Position numbers and translations under genes: made by a program. Under the pieces are notes generated by a model, which searched no databases, was not told the origin of the DNA, and saw nothing but the letters and a program-made list of their open reading frames with translations. This document shows positions 37,439-45,779 of a stretch of 64,000 nt of DNA, piece by piece. This stretch comes from Enteractinococcus fodinae. GTDB taxonomy: Bacteria; Actinomycetota; Actinomycetes; Actinomycetales; Micrococcaceae. Every line of letters starts with the position of its first letter. Position 1 is the stretch's first letter. The stretch lies in NCBI RefSeq assembly GCF_031458395.1, contig NZ_JAVDYJ010000001.1, forward strand, positions 682,001-746,000. Reading direction: 5' to 3'.

Positions 37439-37552
37439 ATGTCTGTTGTAGCTTTAGAAATCTTCTTCACCGTCCTCGTGGGCCTGGCTGGCGTCGGTAT
37501 GGCGCTGTTCGCCATCCTGGTCATCCGTAACCTCTACAAGGGTCAACGCTAA
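37439..37552 (+). CDS. Small single-helix membrane protein, 37 aa
   Basis: ATG 37439 to TAA 37552 gives 37 residues: one hydrophobic helix (LEIFFTVLVGLAGVGMALFA) ending in IRNLYKGQR. TAAACT lies 7 nt before the ATG, fitting a leaderless promoter, and no other gene uses this stretch. The nitrobindin-like gene follows 8 bp later, so the two are probably co-transcribed. Function unknown. Confidence 0.6.
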   Translation: MSVVALEIFFTVLVGLAGVGMALFAILVIRNLYKGQR

Positions 37553-37560
37553 ATACCAAC

Positions 37561-38223
37561 GTGGCTATCGAACTTCCGTATGACCTGTTACCAGAACTGG
37601 CGCCGCTAGCCTGGGTGATCGGCTCCTGGGAAGGTCAAGGCCGCCTCGGCGCTGGTGAAGAAGACTCGGAAATCTTCTACCAGCGCGTTGACTTCGCCGA
37701 AACCGGGCTACCCTTTTTGCAGTACCGGGCTGAAACCTGGCTGTCTGAAGAGGACGGCACACTGATTCGTCCCCTGACATTTGAATCCGGCTACTGGGCG
37801 ATCGACCGGCAGCGCCATAGCGCCGACGTGGGACCGGGCATGAAGCCCGCCGACATTGTTCCGGCGTATCGCTCGGCAGCAGACGTCGAACAACTACGGA
37901 AAAACGAAACAGACTTCCCGATCACCGCGACGATCACCCACCCCGGCTCGATGTCGGAACTGTACTACGGGATCGTGCGCGGACCGCAGATCCAACTCAA
38001 CGCCGACGCAGTCCTGCTGGGCACCCTGAGCGGGAACTATCATTCCGCCAACCGCATCTACGGGCTGGTCAATGGCCAAATGTTCTGGCGCTGGGACGTG
38101 GTCGAAGCTGAAGGCGAACAGCCACAGCCGCACGCCTCCGGTATCCTGGACAAAATGCCATCTGAAAATGATGGCCGCCTCCCGCCTGGCAAACCTCACC
38201 TGCCAGGCAAACACGAAACCTGA
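37561..38223 (+). CDS. Nitrobindin-like / FABP-family heme-binding protein
   Basis: 220 residues of the DUF1794 beta-barrel family (nitrobindin, peroxynitrite isomerase-like). Seen: LAWVIGSWEGQGRLG near the start (the GxWxGxG heme-cavity motif), the SGYWAI strand and the C-terminal HASGILDKM with the probable heme-ligand His. The tail of about 20 Pro-rich residues is extra. Start GTG 37561. Probable role is reaction with nitric oxide or peroxynitrite (family knowledge). It precedes ygfZ by 5 bp. Confidence 0.85.
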   Translation: MAIELPYDLLPELAPLAWVIGSWEGQGRLGAGEEDSEIFYQRVDFAETGLPFLQYRAETWLSEEDGTLIRPLTFESGYWAIDRQRHSADVGPGMKPADIVPAYRSAADVEQLRKNETDFPITATITHPGSMSELYYGIVRGPQIQLNADAVLLGTLSGNYHSANRIYGLVNGQMFWRWDVVEAEGEQPQPHASGILDKMPSENDGRLPPGKPHLPGKHET

Positions 38224-38228
38224 GTTTT

Positions 38229-39428
38229 ATGCTTGACGTCACACATATCGAATACACGCCCGCCACCTCACCGCTACTTAGCGGTCCCGACGCAATACAC
38301 GGAGCGGTGGCAGCAGATTCGGTTGACCACTACGTTGCCGGCCACTACGGTCAACCCGCTCAAGAACAACGCGCACTGGCCCACGGCCAGGCCGTCGTCG
38401 ACCTGTCGCACTACGGTGTTGTCACCATCACCGGTGCCGATCGGCTCTCGCTCCTTCAAACCCTGACGACTCAACAACTGCTGGGTATGGCTGCGCCCAT
38501 TAATACCGAAGCCCTCTTTCTGGATTTGAAGGGCCGTATTGAGATCGCGGTGAAAATCCACGATGACGGAGAAACTGCATACCTCATCACCGAGCCAACC
38601 ATGAATGCCACACTGTTGGATTGGTTGACGCGGATGCAGTTTGCTGCCCGGGTAGACATCACCGACCGCACCGGCGAGTTGGCGCTGTTAGGCGCCACCG
38701 ACGAAGTCCCTGGGCTTGAAGGGCCAATGTGGATTGATCCGTGGCCGGGTGTTTCTCCTGGTGGGTACGCCTATACCGACACCCCTGAAAATCATCCCGC
38801 CGTGGACGAAGATTACAGCTGGCGACTCTACATTCTGGCCGCCGACACCTTGGTAGACACCGTCCAAAACTTGCCGGCCGGCTTCCGTCTGGCGGGCACC
38901 ATGGCCTCCGAAGCATTACGTATCGCGGCCGGTCGACCACGGCAGCTGTTTGATACGGATGAGCGATCGATTCCGCACGAATTGGATTGGCTGCGCACCG
39001 CCGTGCACCTTGAAAAAGGGTGCTACAAAGGCCAAGAAACCGTCGCACGCGTGCACAACCTCGGTCATCCGCCACGTCGGCTAGTAGGGCTGCTCATTGA
39101 CGGGTCGGTCCATGGTGTGCCAGAAGTCGGAGCCGACATTATAGTGCGCCCGGAAGGTGACGATCAGGCGGCCATGGCTTCGGCCAGGTCCATCGGCACC
39201 TTGAAGTCAGTGGGGATGCACCACGAGATGGGTGCGGTCGGCACGGCAATCATTCGTCGGAATACCGACCCCGAAGCTGAGTTGATCATTCGGGAAATGC
39301 CACCTGAGGGCGCTGACACGGACGAGGAACCAAACTTCACTGCCGCAGCACAACAGATTTTGACCCCTCCTACGGCAGGAAAAGTGGTCGGACGCGTTCA
39401 AGGACTCTCGAACCTGCGACGTCGCTAG
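38229..39428 (+). CDS. ygfZ: Folate-binding protein YgfZ
   Basis: 399 residues of the GcvT-like YgfZ family, which binds folate and helps mature or repair Fe-S enzymes. The family motif KGCYKGQETVARVHNLG (conserved Cys) is intact at about residue 260. N-terminal SHYGVVTITGADRLSLLQTL is also typical. The first methionine at 38229 overlaps nothing. It ends with a 4-base overlap against the convergent GNAT gene. Confidence 0.9.
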   Translation: MLDVTHIEYTPATSPLLSGPDAIHGAVAADSVDHYVAGHYGQPAQEQRALAHGQAVVDLSHYGVVTITGADRLSLLQTLTTQQLLGMAAPINTEALFLDLKGRIEIAVKIHDDGETAYLITEPTMNATLLDWLTRMQFAARVDITDRTGELALLGATDEVPGLEGPMWIDPWPGVSPGGYAYTDTPENHPAVDEDYSWRLYILAADTLVDTVQNLPAGFRLAGTMASEALRIAAGRPRQLFDTDERSIPHELDWLRTAVHLEKGCYKGQETVARVHNLGHPPRRLVGLLIDGSVHGVPEVGADIIVRPEGDDQAAMASARSIGTLKSVGMHHEMGAVGTAIIRRNTDPEAELIIREMPPEGADTDEEPNFTAAAQQILTPPTAGKVVGRVQGLSNLRRR

Positions 39429-40186
39429 TCGAAGGTAATACTGGTGCGATATCCGCAGAGCAGGAAGCCGACATCGTTGGCCATCTTCTCGCCGATCTCG
39501 GACCCGACCTGAGCGACAAACTGCGGCAGTAGGCCGTCGAACATGCATTCTTCGGCTGCCCGGGCCAACATAAACGTCCCATAACCCTTGCCGCGTTGTG
39601 CTGCCGACACTAAGACCATCAGTTGGCCGACCGTGTCAGAAAATACGTCATAGCCTGCCCCTGCGATGGGCTCGGCACCTTGCCCGAAGGCTGCGATCGT
39701 AAAGAAGTGATCGAGCGCATCCAAGGGCATGGAAATCGTGTCATCCGGGGGAGACGCGGCTTCAAGGCGTCGCACATCCCGGCTTTGTGAGGTGACATTG
39801 AGGCGAGCATCGTCGTAGAACGGGATGTCCTCGGCATAGTAGAGCACTTCTTCACCGAGTGAGCGGGCCCCGGCCCCATAGCCCAGGCGCAGCATCGTGG
39901 ATTCTAGCCCCAGGACCTCGTCATCGATGTCGCGCGCGGCATCGAGAAACCATTGCGGCCCATACAGGATCGAAATATTGAACAGCTGAATAAATGTCGC
40001 GGTGTGCGGATCCCAATCCTCCAGCGTTGGATCTGCCGGAATTTCAAAACGTCTTCGGTTCGTAGGCTCTTCATTGGCTACATGGAAGCTCGCTGCGTCT
40101 TCCTGCAGCGATCGCGCCCAGGCTGATAAGACGATGCGCTGATTCGCGCTCGATAAACCAGGTGAATTCAAGTCGTGCTTAGACAC
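39425..40186 (-). CDS. GNAT-family N-acetyltransferase
   Basis: 253 residues. The C-terminal part carries the GNAT core: LMVLVSAAQRGKGYGTFML with the acetyl-CoA loop QRGKGYG. The N-terminal 120 residues are less typical (many Asp/Glu, LEDWDPHTATFIQLF). Substrate unknown. It converges on ygfZ. Start ATG 40186, close to an alternative none of which shows a clear ribosome site. Confidence 0.7.
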   Translation of the reverse strand: MSKHDLNSPGLSSANQRIVLSAWARSLQEDAASFHVANEEPTNRRRFEIPADPTLEDWDPHTATFIQLFNISILYGPQWFLDAARDIDDEVLGLESTMLRLGYGAGARSLGEEVLYYAEDIPFYDDARLNVTSQSRDVRRLEAASPPDDTISMPLDALDHFFTIAAFGQGAEPIAGAGYDVFSDTVGQLMVLVSAAQRGKGYGTFMLARAAEECMFDGLLPQFVAQVGSEIGEKMANDVGFLLCGYRTSITFD

Positions 40187-40392
40187 ATGCGCCTCCGCTA
40201 CAAACTGGAAATTGTTACCGCACCTGCCACGGTAAACATCGGGTCTAGCCTAACGCGACACGATTGCCGATGACACCCCTGCCGCGCGCCTAATACCTGG
40301 CCGCAGATGATTCGGTGGGGCACAAGATTCACCCACGCTGCACTAGAATCGTGTTGACGCTCACAGCCATTGCTTTTATGCTTATCAGGCAG

Positions 40393-40425
40393 TGATATAC
40401 CTCATGTTCTCGGTGAGATATATCA
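40393..40425. promoter_or_regulatory. Inverted repeat before the YkvI-like gene
   Basis: TGATATACCTCA (40393-40404) and TGAGATATATCA (40414-40425) pair at 11 of 12 positions across a 9-nt loop, 32 bp before the GTG start. Possible operator or leader hairpin; the arms resemble the glyA-promoter palindrome TGATATATCA. Confidence 0.45.
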
Positions 40426-40456
40426 GACATCAATCACAACTTTGAAAGCAGACACC

Positions 40457-41638
40457 GTGGCAGAAACACGACGACAAAAGAAAACGCACTTGTTTTCGAC
40501 TGAACGCTCCAGCGTTCTCAGAATACTCACGTACGCCGGAGCTATCATGGCCTTTCTGATTGGCTCTGGTTTCGCGACCGGGCAGGAAATCCTGCAGTAC
40601 TACGCCTCCTATGGTTTTTGGGGCGTATTCGGCACCGGGGCTATCGTGTTAGTCCTGATAAGTTTTGTCTCGATCCAGTTCCTGGCGGTAGGCCAGCGGG
40701 AACAGTTCGATAAGCCATCGCGTATTTTTGAGTACTACGCGGGAAGATTCGGCGGCAAATTCTTTGACTACTTCTCGATCCTTTTCGTCTTTTTATCCTT
40801 TACCGTCATGGTCGCTGGAGCGGGTGCGGTCTTCGAGGAACACTACAATCTGCCCACCTGGGTCGGTGGGTTTGGGCTGGCAACACTTGTCGTGATCACC
40901 GTAATGTTCGGGCTCAACTCGCTAGTCGACGTCATCGGAAAGATCGGTCCGATCATCGTGGTGATCGCCATCGGACTCGGTATCGTCGGGATCGTCAACG
41001 CTGACACCGGACTATTAGCCGGCCACAACATTGTGGGTGAACTCGAAGTCCAGCAGGCATCGAATCATTGGATCATCGCAGGACTTAGCTATGTCGGATT
41101 CTGCATGTTGTGGCTTGCAGCATTTCTCACGGCCTTGGGCAAGACGGTGCCTACCCAGCGCGAAGCGCGGGCCGGTGGTCTATGGGGCGGAATTATCTTC
41201 TCCTTGGCCTGTGTGCTGGTCGGGATGGGCTTATTAGCCAATATTGAACGTGTGGCTGGAATGCAGATCCCAATGCTGGTGCTGGCCAACGACATTGCGC
41301 CGTTTGTGGCATCGCTGATTTCCTTGATGATCCTTGCCGGGATTTACACGACCGCCATCCCGCTGCTGTGGACCGTCTCATCACGTGTCTACCCCGACGG
41401 CACGAGCCGGTATAAATACCTCACCATTGCGCTGGCATTGGTTGGCACCGTCATCGGCCTGTGGTTGCCATTCGACCAAATGGTCAACATTGTCTACGTG
41501 CTCAACGGGTATGTGGGTGCGGTGCTATTGGGCATTATGATCGTGGTGACGATCTGGCGGGCTGTCACCCGGCGGCGTGCAGGGCAGAGGCCGGACGAGG
41601 CTGGCGTGGCATCTGGCGCGACGCGCATGGGGTCATGA
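40457..41638 (+). CDS. YkvI-family membrane transporter-like protein
   Basis: 393 residues, about ten hydrophobic helices, of the YkvI family in the amino acid-polyamine-cation / LeuT-like superfamily. Seen: LIGSGFATGQEILQYYASYG at the first helix (the unwound-helix GSGFATG motif), and LYTTAIP-like GIYTTAIPLLWTVSSRVYP later. Substrate not known, likely an amino acid or amine. The start GTG 40457 was chosen because GAAAGCAG lies 6-8 nt upstream; the frame is open to 40370. The gene is single, with the inverted repeat above as candidate control site. Confidence 0.8.
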   Translation: MAETRRQKKTHLFSTERSSVLRILTYAGAIMAFLIGSGFATGQEILQYYASYGFWGVFGTGAIVLVLISFVSIQFLAVGQREQFDKPSRIFEYYAGRFGGKFFDYFSILFVFLSFTVMVAGAGAVFEEHYNLPTWVGGFGLATLVVITVMFGLNSLVDVIGKIGPIIVVIAIGLGIVGIVNADTGLLAGHNIVGELEVQQASNHWIIAGLSYVGFCMLWLAAFLTALGKTVPTQREARAGGLWGGIIFSLACVLVGMGLLANIERVAGMQIPMLVLANDIAPFVASLISLMILAGIYTTAIPLLWTVSSRVYPDGTSRYKYLTIALALVGTVIGLWLPFDQMVNIVYVLNGYVGAVLLGIMIVVTIWRAVTRRRAGQRPDEAGVASGATRMGS

Positions 41639-41671
41639 CCTTCTCACGGGCGGTGCTGCGGACACGACAGC

Positions 41672-42475
41672 TCAGCTGTCCCGCAGTACCGCCGACAAGA
41701 ATTTCTTGGTACGTTCCTGCGCCGGGTTGGTGAAAATGGTTTCGGGGTCAGCAGACTCGACCACTTTGCCGCCATCAAACATCATCACTCGGTGCGAAAC
41801 ATCGCGGGCGAAACTCATCTCATGGGTAACAATCAACATCGTCACGTCCGTGGTGGCTGCGACGTTGCGCAGCACCTCGAGCACATCGACCACCACTTCC
41901 GGGTCCAATGCAGAGGTCACCTCATCGAGCAGCAGAATCTGTGGATCCATGGCTAAGGCTCGGGCGATGGCCACGCGTTGTTGTTGACCGCCCGAAAGTT
42001 CAGTGGGGTGAGCGTCAGCCTTCTCCGGGAGTCCGACGTCTTCCAATAGTTTATGGGCGCGATTCCGCGCTTCCTCTTTCTTGAGGCCCAGAACGTGGAT
42101 AGGGGCTTCGACGATGTTCTCCATCACCGTCATGTTCGGGAAGAGGTTGAATTGCTGAAACACCATGCCGATGCGGGTGCGCAACCGCTTTTGTTCGCGA
42201 TTCGACACCGGTACCCGTTTGCCATTGCGTTGCTCATACACCAGTGGTTCGCCATTGATGAAAATGTACCCGTCGGTGAGGTGCTCCAGCGTCATGGCCA
42301 GCCGCAGAATTGTAGTTTTGCCAGAACCGGATGGCCCAATCAGCGTGACCCGTTCTCCTCGTTCCACTGAGAAGTTCAGGTCTTTGAGCACGGTCTTGTC
42401 ACCAAAGCGCTTCTCAACATCTTTGAACTCAATAACCGGTTGAGGACTGGTGCCGGAATCAGTGGGCGTAGGCAA
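41672..42475 (-). CDS. ehuA: Ectoine/hydroxyectoine-type ABC transporter ATP-binding protein
   Basis: 267 residues of the polar amino-acid ABC ATPase family. Walker A GPSGSGKTT, Q-loop FQQFNLFPNMTVMENI, signature LSGGQQQRVAIARALAM, Walker B ILLLDEVTSALDPE and switch His THEMSF are all intact. The insert NGEPLVYEQRNGKRVPV and overall pattern match EhuA, the ATPase of the ectoine uptake system, better than GlnQ. It energises the EhuC/EhuD permease. It is last in the operon ehuB-ehuC-ehuD-ehuA on the minus strand, overlapping ehuD by 17 bases. Confidence 0.8.
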   Translation of the reverse strand: MPTPTDSGTSPQPVIEFKDVEKRFGDKTVLKDLNFSVERGERVTLIGPSGSGKTTILRLAMTLEHLTDGYIFINGEPLVYEQRNGKRVPVSNREQKRLRTRIGMVFQQFNLFPNMTVMENIVEAPIHVLGLKKEEARNRAHKLLEDVGLPEKADAHPTELSGGQQQRVAIARALAMDPQILLLDEVTSALDPEVVVDVLEVLRNVAATTDVTMLIVTHEMSFARDVSHRVMMFDGGKVVESADPETIFTNPAQERTKKFLSAVLRDS

Positions 42476-43178
42476 GACGTTTCTCCAATCGATTGACGAG
42501 CACGGCCGTGAAGTAACTGGCGACGAGGAAGATCACGCCGGCGATGGTAATGGTTTCGATGTAGCGGTACGTAAAGCCACCGATTTCCAAGGCCGTGGTG
42601 ACCATTTCCATGACCGAGATAGCGATCAAGAACGGGGTGTCTTTGAACATCGAGATCGCGTAGTTGCCTAATGAAGGCACAGTGGACCGCAGTGCTTGGG
42701 GAATGATCACCCGCCGCCAGGTGCGGCCCGGTGACATCGACAGTGCAGTCGATGCCTCCCATTGGCCACGGGGGACCGAATCGATACCGGCGCGATAGAC
42801 CTCGGACATGTAGGTCGAATAATGCACGCCGTACACAATCAGGGCGATGGTCATCGGTTCCATCCACACGAAACCGTAGAACACGATAAGCAACTGGACG
42901 ACGATTGGCGTCATCCGGATGAAGTTCGCGATCCACTCCACAAGCCACGCCAGCGGGCGCGGCAAGAGGCGGATCATGATGGCAATGACGAGCCCGAGGG
43001 CGGAAGCGATAATGGTACCGACCACGGTGACCAACAAGGTGACCTGGAGGAATGAGCTGAGCATCGTGGGCAGAACTTCCCAGGCGAAGTCCCAGCGCCA
43101 AAAACTCGTGGTGTCATCAATGTCTGGGGTGTCTACGGTTGCGGACAGGCCTGCGGCCAACAGAAGCGAGCTAGTCAT
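42459..43178 (-). CDS. ehuD: Ectoine-type ABC transporter permease D
   Basis: 239-residue permease of the HisMQ family with five helices. The FAWEVLPTML opening is EhuD-like, and the EAA loop reads SMSPGRTWRRVIIPQALRST. Overlaps ehuC by 4 bases. The first 30 residues before WDFAWEV are variable, so an internal start is possible. Confidence 0.8.
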   Translation of the reverse strand: MTSSLLLAAGLSATVDTPDIDDTTSFWRWDFAWEVLPTMLSSFLQVTLLVTVVGTIIASALGLVIAIMIRLLPRPLAWLVEWIANFIRMTPIVVQLLIVFYGFVWMEPMTIALIVYGVHYSTYMSEVYRAGIDSVPRGQWEASTALSMSPGRTWRRVIIPQALRSTVPSLGNYAISMFKDTPFLIAISVMEMVTTALEIGGFTYRYIETITIAGVIFLVASYFTAVLVNRLEKRLAYAH

Positions 43179-43921
43179 CGGCCACCTCCAGCTGTGGGAG
43201 TTGGCTCAGCTGGGGTTTGTTGTGCTTTCGGGACCGGCGACAGCACCTCTTTGAGACTGGGGCCTAACCCAAGCTTGTGTTTGGCTCGGGCCTCTAAGAG
43301 GCGCATCAGCTGTGTCAGGATCAAGGCGATCAAGAAGTAGACGATGAGCCCTACGACGGCCAAGGCGAAGAACCAATCGGTAGTCCGGCGCAGTTGCAAT
43401 AATTCGAAGGTGAACTCGCTCATGCCAATGATATAAACGATGGAACTGCCCTTGAGCAGGTGGACCCATAAGTTGGTCAGTGAGGGGAGCATGAGGGCCC
43501 ACGCTTGGGGGAAAATGACCCGGCGTATTTTGTGGGGCCACGACATGGATAACGCCACGGTCGCTTCCCACTGCCCTTGAGGCACGGAGGTCAAGGAGGC
43601 CCGCACCGCCTCGGCGCCGTAGGCACCGTAGTTGAGCGTGAGAGCAAAGATCGCGACACTCATCGCTCCCAGGCTCGGTCCAAACAGCGGCAGCACGTAG
43701 AACAGCCACATCAGTTGCACCAGCAACGAGGTGCCACGAAAGAATTCGATAATAATTCGAGCGGGGATCCGGGCGATTTTCTTGGTGCTGCCGGCCATCA
43801 GACCAAGTACGACAGCCACGACGAACGCCAACAGTCCGCTAACCAGGGTCAGCTGGAGGGTAAGGAGAAAACCGTCCCAAAGCCGGGGCCCATGCATCGA
43901 TAACGCATCGAGATAACTCAC
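43175..43921 (-). CDS. ehuC: Ectoine-type ABC transporter permease C
   Basis: 248-residue HisMQ-type permease with five helices; EAA loop SMSWPHKIRRVIFPQAWALM; FFRGTSLLVQLMWLFYVLP is typical. The C-terminus is longer than usual (LGPSLKEVLSPVPKAQQTPA, Pro-rich). It pairs with EhuD as the membrane channel. Starts about 83 bp after the ehuB stop. Confidence 0.82.
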   Translation of the reverse strand: MSYLDALSMHGPRLWDGFLLTLQLTLVSGLLAFVVAVVLGLMAGSTKKIARIPARIIIEFFRGTSLLVQLMWLFYVLPLFGPSLGAMSVAIFALTLNYGAYGAEAVRASLTSVPQGQWEATVALSMSWPHKIRRVIFPQAWALMLPSLTNLWVHLLKGSSIVYIIGMSEFTFELLQLRRTTDWFFALAVVGLIVYFLIALILTQLMRLLEARAKHKLGLGPSLKEVLSPVPKAQQTPAEPTPTAGGGR

Positions 43922-44004
43922 AAGAACTCGCTTTCCAATCTTGTGAACAGCTCATGCCGGCCCGGAGGCCAGCATGAGCTGTGAGGAACCGGTGATCGGT
44001 GAAG

Positions 44005-44913
44005 TTACTCCTCGATATCCTGGAGTGCTTCCAGATCGTTTGCGCACAGTGCTTCGGTTGTCATCTCTTCGGGCGGGACCTCGGCGTCGGTAAAGCCGAA
44101 TTCGCCCAGGATCTCACCGAGCTCACCACTGGATTTGAGTTCTGCCAAATGCTCGTTGTATTCGTCGAGCCGTTCGGTGTCATCCTGGCGGAAGACCGTC
44201 GATCCTGCACCGTATTGCAGTACCCCGTCGATCTCTTGGACAAACGGTTCAGTGACTTCCAGGCCCTCGGTTTCGGATGCCATTTGGTTCAGTGAAATCG
44301 CGGTCATTGCGAACACATCAGCGCGACCACCTTCGACCATTTCAATACCTTCGTCGGCGCTGCCAACACCGTCGTAATCCAGTCCGAGATCTGTGGCGTA
44401 ACCAGCTTCAATACCCGCGGTCAGGGTCGTTAAGGTGATATCTTCACCGGCTTCTTGGGCCTCTAGAACATCATCGAGATCATGCACGTCGAAGGGATTC
44501 CCCTCTTCGACCACCAGGGCGGTGGTGTACATGATTTCCGGCTCGGCAAATGCGGCTTCTTCGCACCGCTCGGGTGTAATGGACATGCCGGCTGAAATAG
44601 CATCGAAACGTTCTGCATTCAGCCCCGGAATCAAGTTGTCCCAGTCGACCAGCTCTGCTTCGACGTCATAGCCCATGTCGCCAAAGATTCGTTCAGCCAG
44701 GGCAACGGTCGCACCGGTGGGATTGCCTTCGTCATCCAGATAGGAGTATGGGACTTCGCCGGCAATACCGACGGTGATGACTTCACCGTTTCCAGTATCT
44801 GCGGCTTCGCCGCCCTCGTCGGCACCGCCGCCATCCCCACAGGCAGTGAGTGCCAGGAGTGCCGCTGCCGAAAGTGCCGTGATTTTCTTGGTGTGTGAGA
44901 GTTTGCCAAACAT
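44005..44913 (-). CDS. ehuB: Ectoine-type ABC transporter substrate-binding lipoprotein
   Basis: 302 residues. A lipoprotein signal peptide (KKITALSAAALLALTAC, lipobox LTAC, Cys at about residue 26) is followed by a Gly/Asp/Glu-rich linker and a periplasmic-binding-protein family 3 domain: VGIAGEVPYSYLDDEGNPTG, NLIPGLNAERFDAISAGMSI, TPERCEEAAFAEP. These resemble EhuB. Ectoine/hydroxyectoine is the most likely ligand; other polar amino acids are possible. ATG 44913 has AAAGGATGG upstream. Confidence 0.8.
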   Translation of the reverse strand: MFGKLSHTKKITALSAAALLALTACGDGGGADEGGEAADTGNGEVITVGIAGEVPYSYLDDEGNPTGATVALAERIFGDMGYDVEAELVDWDNLIPGLNAERFDAISAGMSITPERCEEAAFAEPEIMYTTALVVEEGNPFDVHDLDDVLEAQEAGEDITLTTLTAGIEAGYATDLGLDYDGVGSADEGIEMVEGGRADVFAMTAISLNQMASETEGLEVTEPFVQEIDGVLQYGAGSTVFRQDDTERLDEYNEHLAELKSSGELGEILGEFGFTDAEVPPEEMTTEALCANDLEALQDIEE

Positions 44914-45211
44914 AAACTATCCATCCTTTAGCGCACCGGTCGCAAACCAACACCTATGAAGCAAACGCGGTGGTCAACCGTGGTGCATTTCCTCTTCGAG
45001 TGACGGGCCCCACATGTGGGGCAGGATGTGGACCACCATACGCGCAGGTCACAGCACGCTCAACAGCTCACACACGATTTCGCCGAGATTTCGGGATTTT
45101 TAATCGATTTGTGACGTGGCTTCTGTCGGCGCGATAGCGAAATGGCACGGCGAAATTGCCTGGCAGACACTGGCCGTTCTAACGCATGCAAAAGGCTGGA
45201 TAGATGAACAA
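44914..45211. other. Intergenic region upstream of the ehu operon
   Basis: Around 300 bp between ehuB and the panD terminator with no convincing gene. It should hold the ehuB promoter (a TTGACC box appears on the minus strand near 44980). One clear palindrome is listed separately. Confidence 0.4.
45007..45022. promoter_or_regulatory. Perfect 16-bp palindrome GCCCCACATGTGGGGC
   Basis: Lies 94 bp before ehuB. Size and perfect symmetry fit a dimeric repressor or activator site; the regulator is unknown and not encoded next to it. Confidence 0.45.
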
Positions 45212-45231
45212 TCCCGCGCAAACACGCGGGA
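45212..45231 (-). terminator. Hairpin downstream of panD
   Basis: TCCCGCG-CAAACA-CGCGGGA, perfect 7-bp arms, 18 bp past the panD stop on the minus strand; a weak T-rich stretch (TTGTTC) follows. Confidence 0.45.
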
Positions 45232-45248
45232 GAAGCAGTCTAAGAGAA

Positions 45249-45683
45249 CTAATTGTGGCGCGCTGCAGAAAGGGTGCGAGCCCGCGGGGGCCGCTGCGTA
45301 CCCTCTTGGAGGGCTTCTGCAGGCTCGTTGCCGAGGCTGATAATCCGGTTGTGTTCGTCGACGTGGACGATATTCGGCTCGTAAGTGCGTGCTTCAGCAT
45401 CTTCCATCTGTGCATAGGCAATGAGGATGACCAGATCGCCCGGATTGATCAGGTGGGCGGCAGCACCGTTAATGCCAAGGACACCAGAGTTGCGTTCACC
45501 GGCGATGGTGTAGGTTTCGAGTCGCGCACCATTGGTGATGTCCACGATCGATACGAGCTCACCGGGAAGAATATCGGCGGCATCGAGCAAGTCCTGGTCC
45601 ACGGTGACCGAACCAACGTAGTGCAGGTTTGCTTCGGTAACGGTGGCGCGGTGGATCTTGGCGTGGAACATGGTACGCAACAT
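45249..45683 (-). CDS. panD: Aspartate 1-decarboxylase precursor
   Basis: 144 residues. Pyruvoyl enzyme that makes beta-alanine for pantothenate/CoA. N-terminal [20 protein letters not shown], self-cleavage site YVGSVTVD (Gly24-Ser25), [20 protein letters not shown] and the substrate loop are present. The tail of about 20 residues ([18 protein letters not shown]) is slightly longer than usual. Stands alone; panB/panC are not in the window. Confidence 0.94.
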   Translation of the reverse strand: MLRTMFHAKIHRATVTEANLHYVGSVTVDQDLLDAADILPGELVSIVDITNGARLETYTIAGERNSGVLGINGAAAHLINPGDLVILIAYAQMEDAEARTYEPNIVHVDEHNRIISLGNEPAEALQEGTQRPPRARTLSAARHN

Positions 45684-45779
45684 AGGTTCAGCCTCTCAGC
45701 GTGATCGAAATGCGGTTGCTGGCACAGTAGCCAAAGTCTAAGCTTACCCGCCTCAGGGTTCTTGTCGGATTCCGCACGA

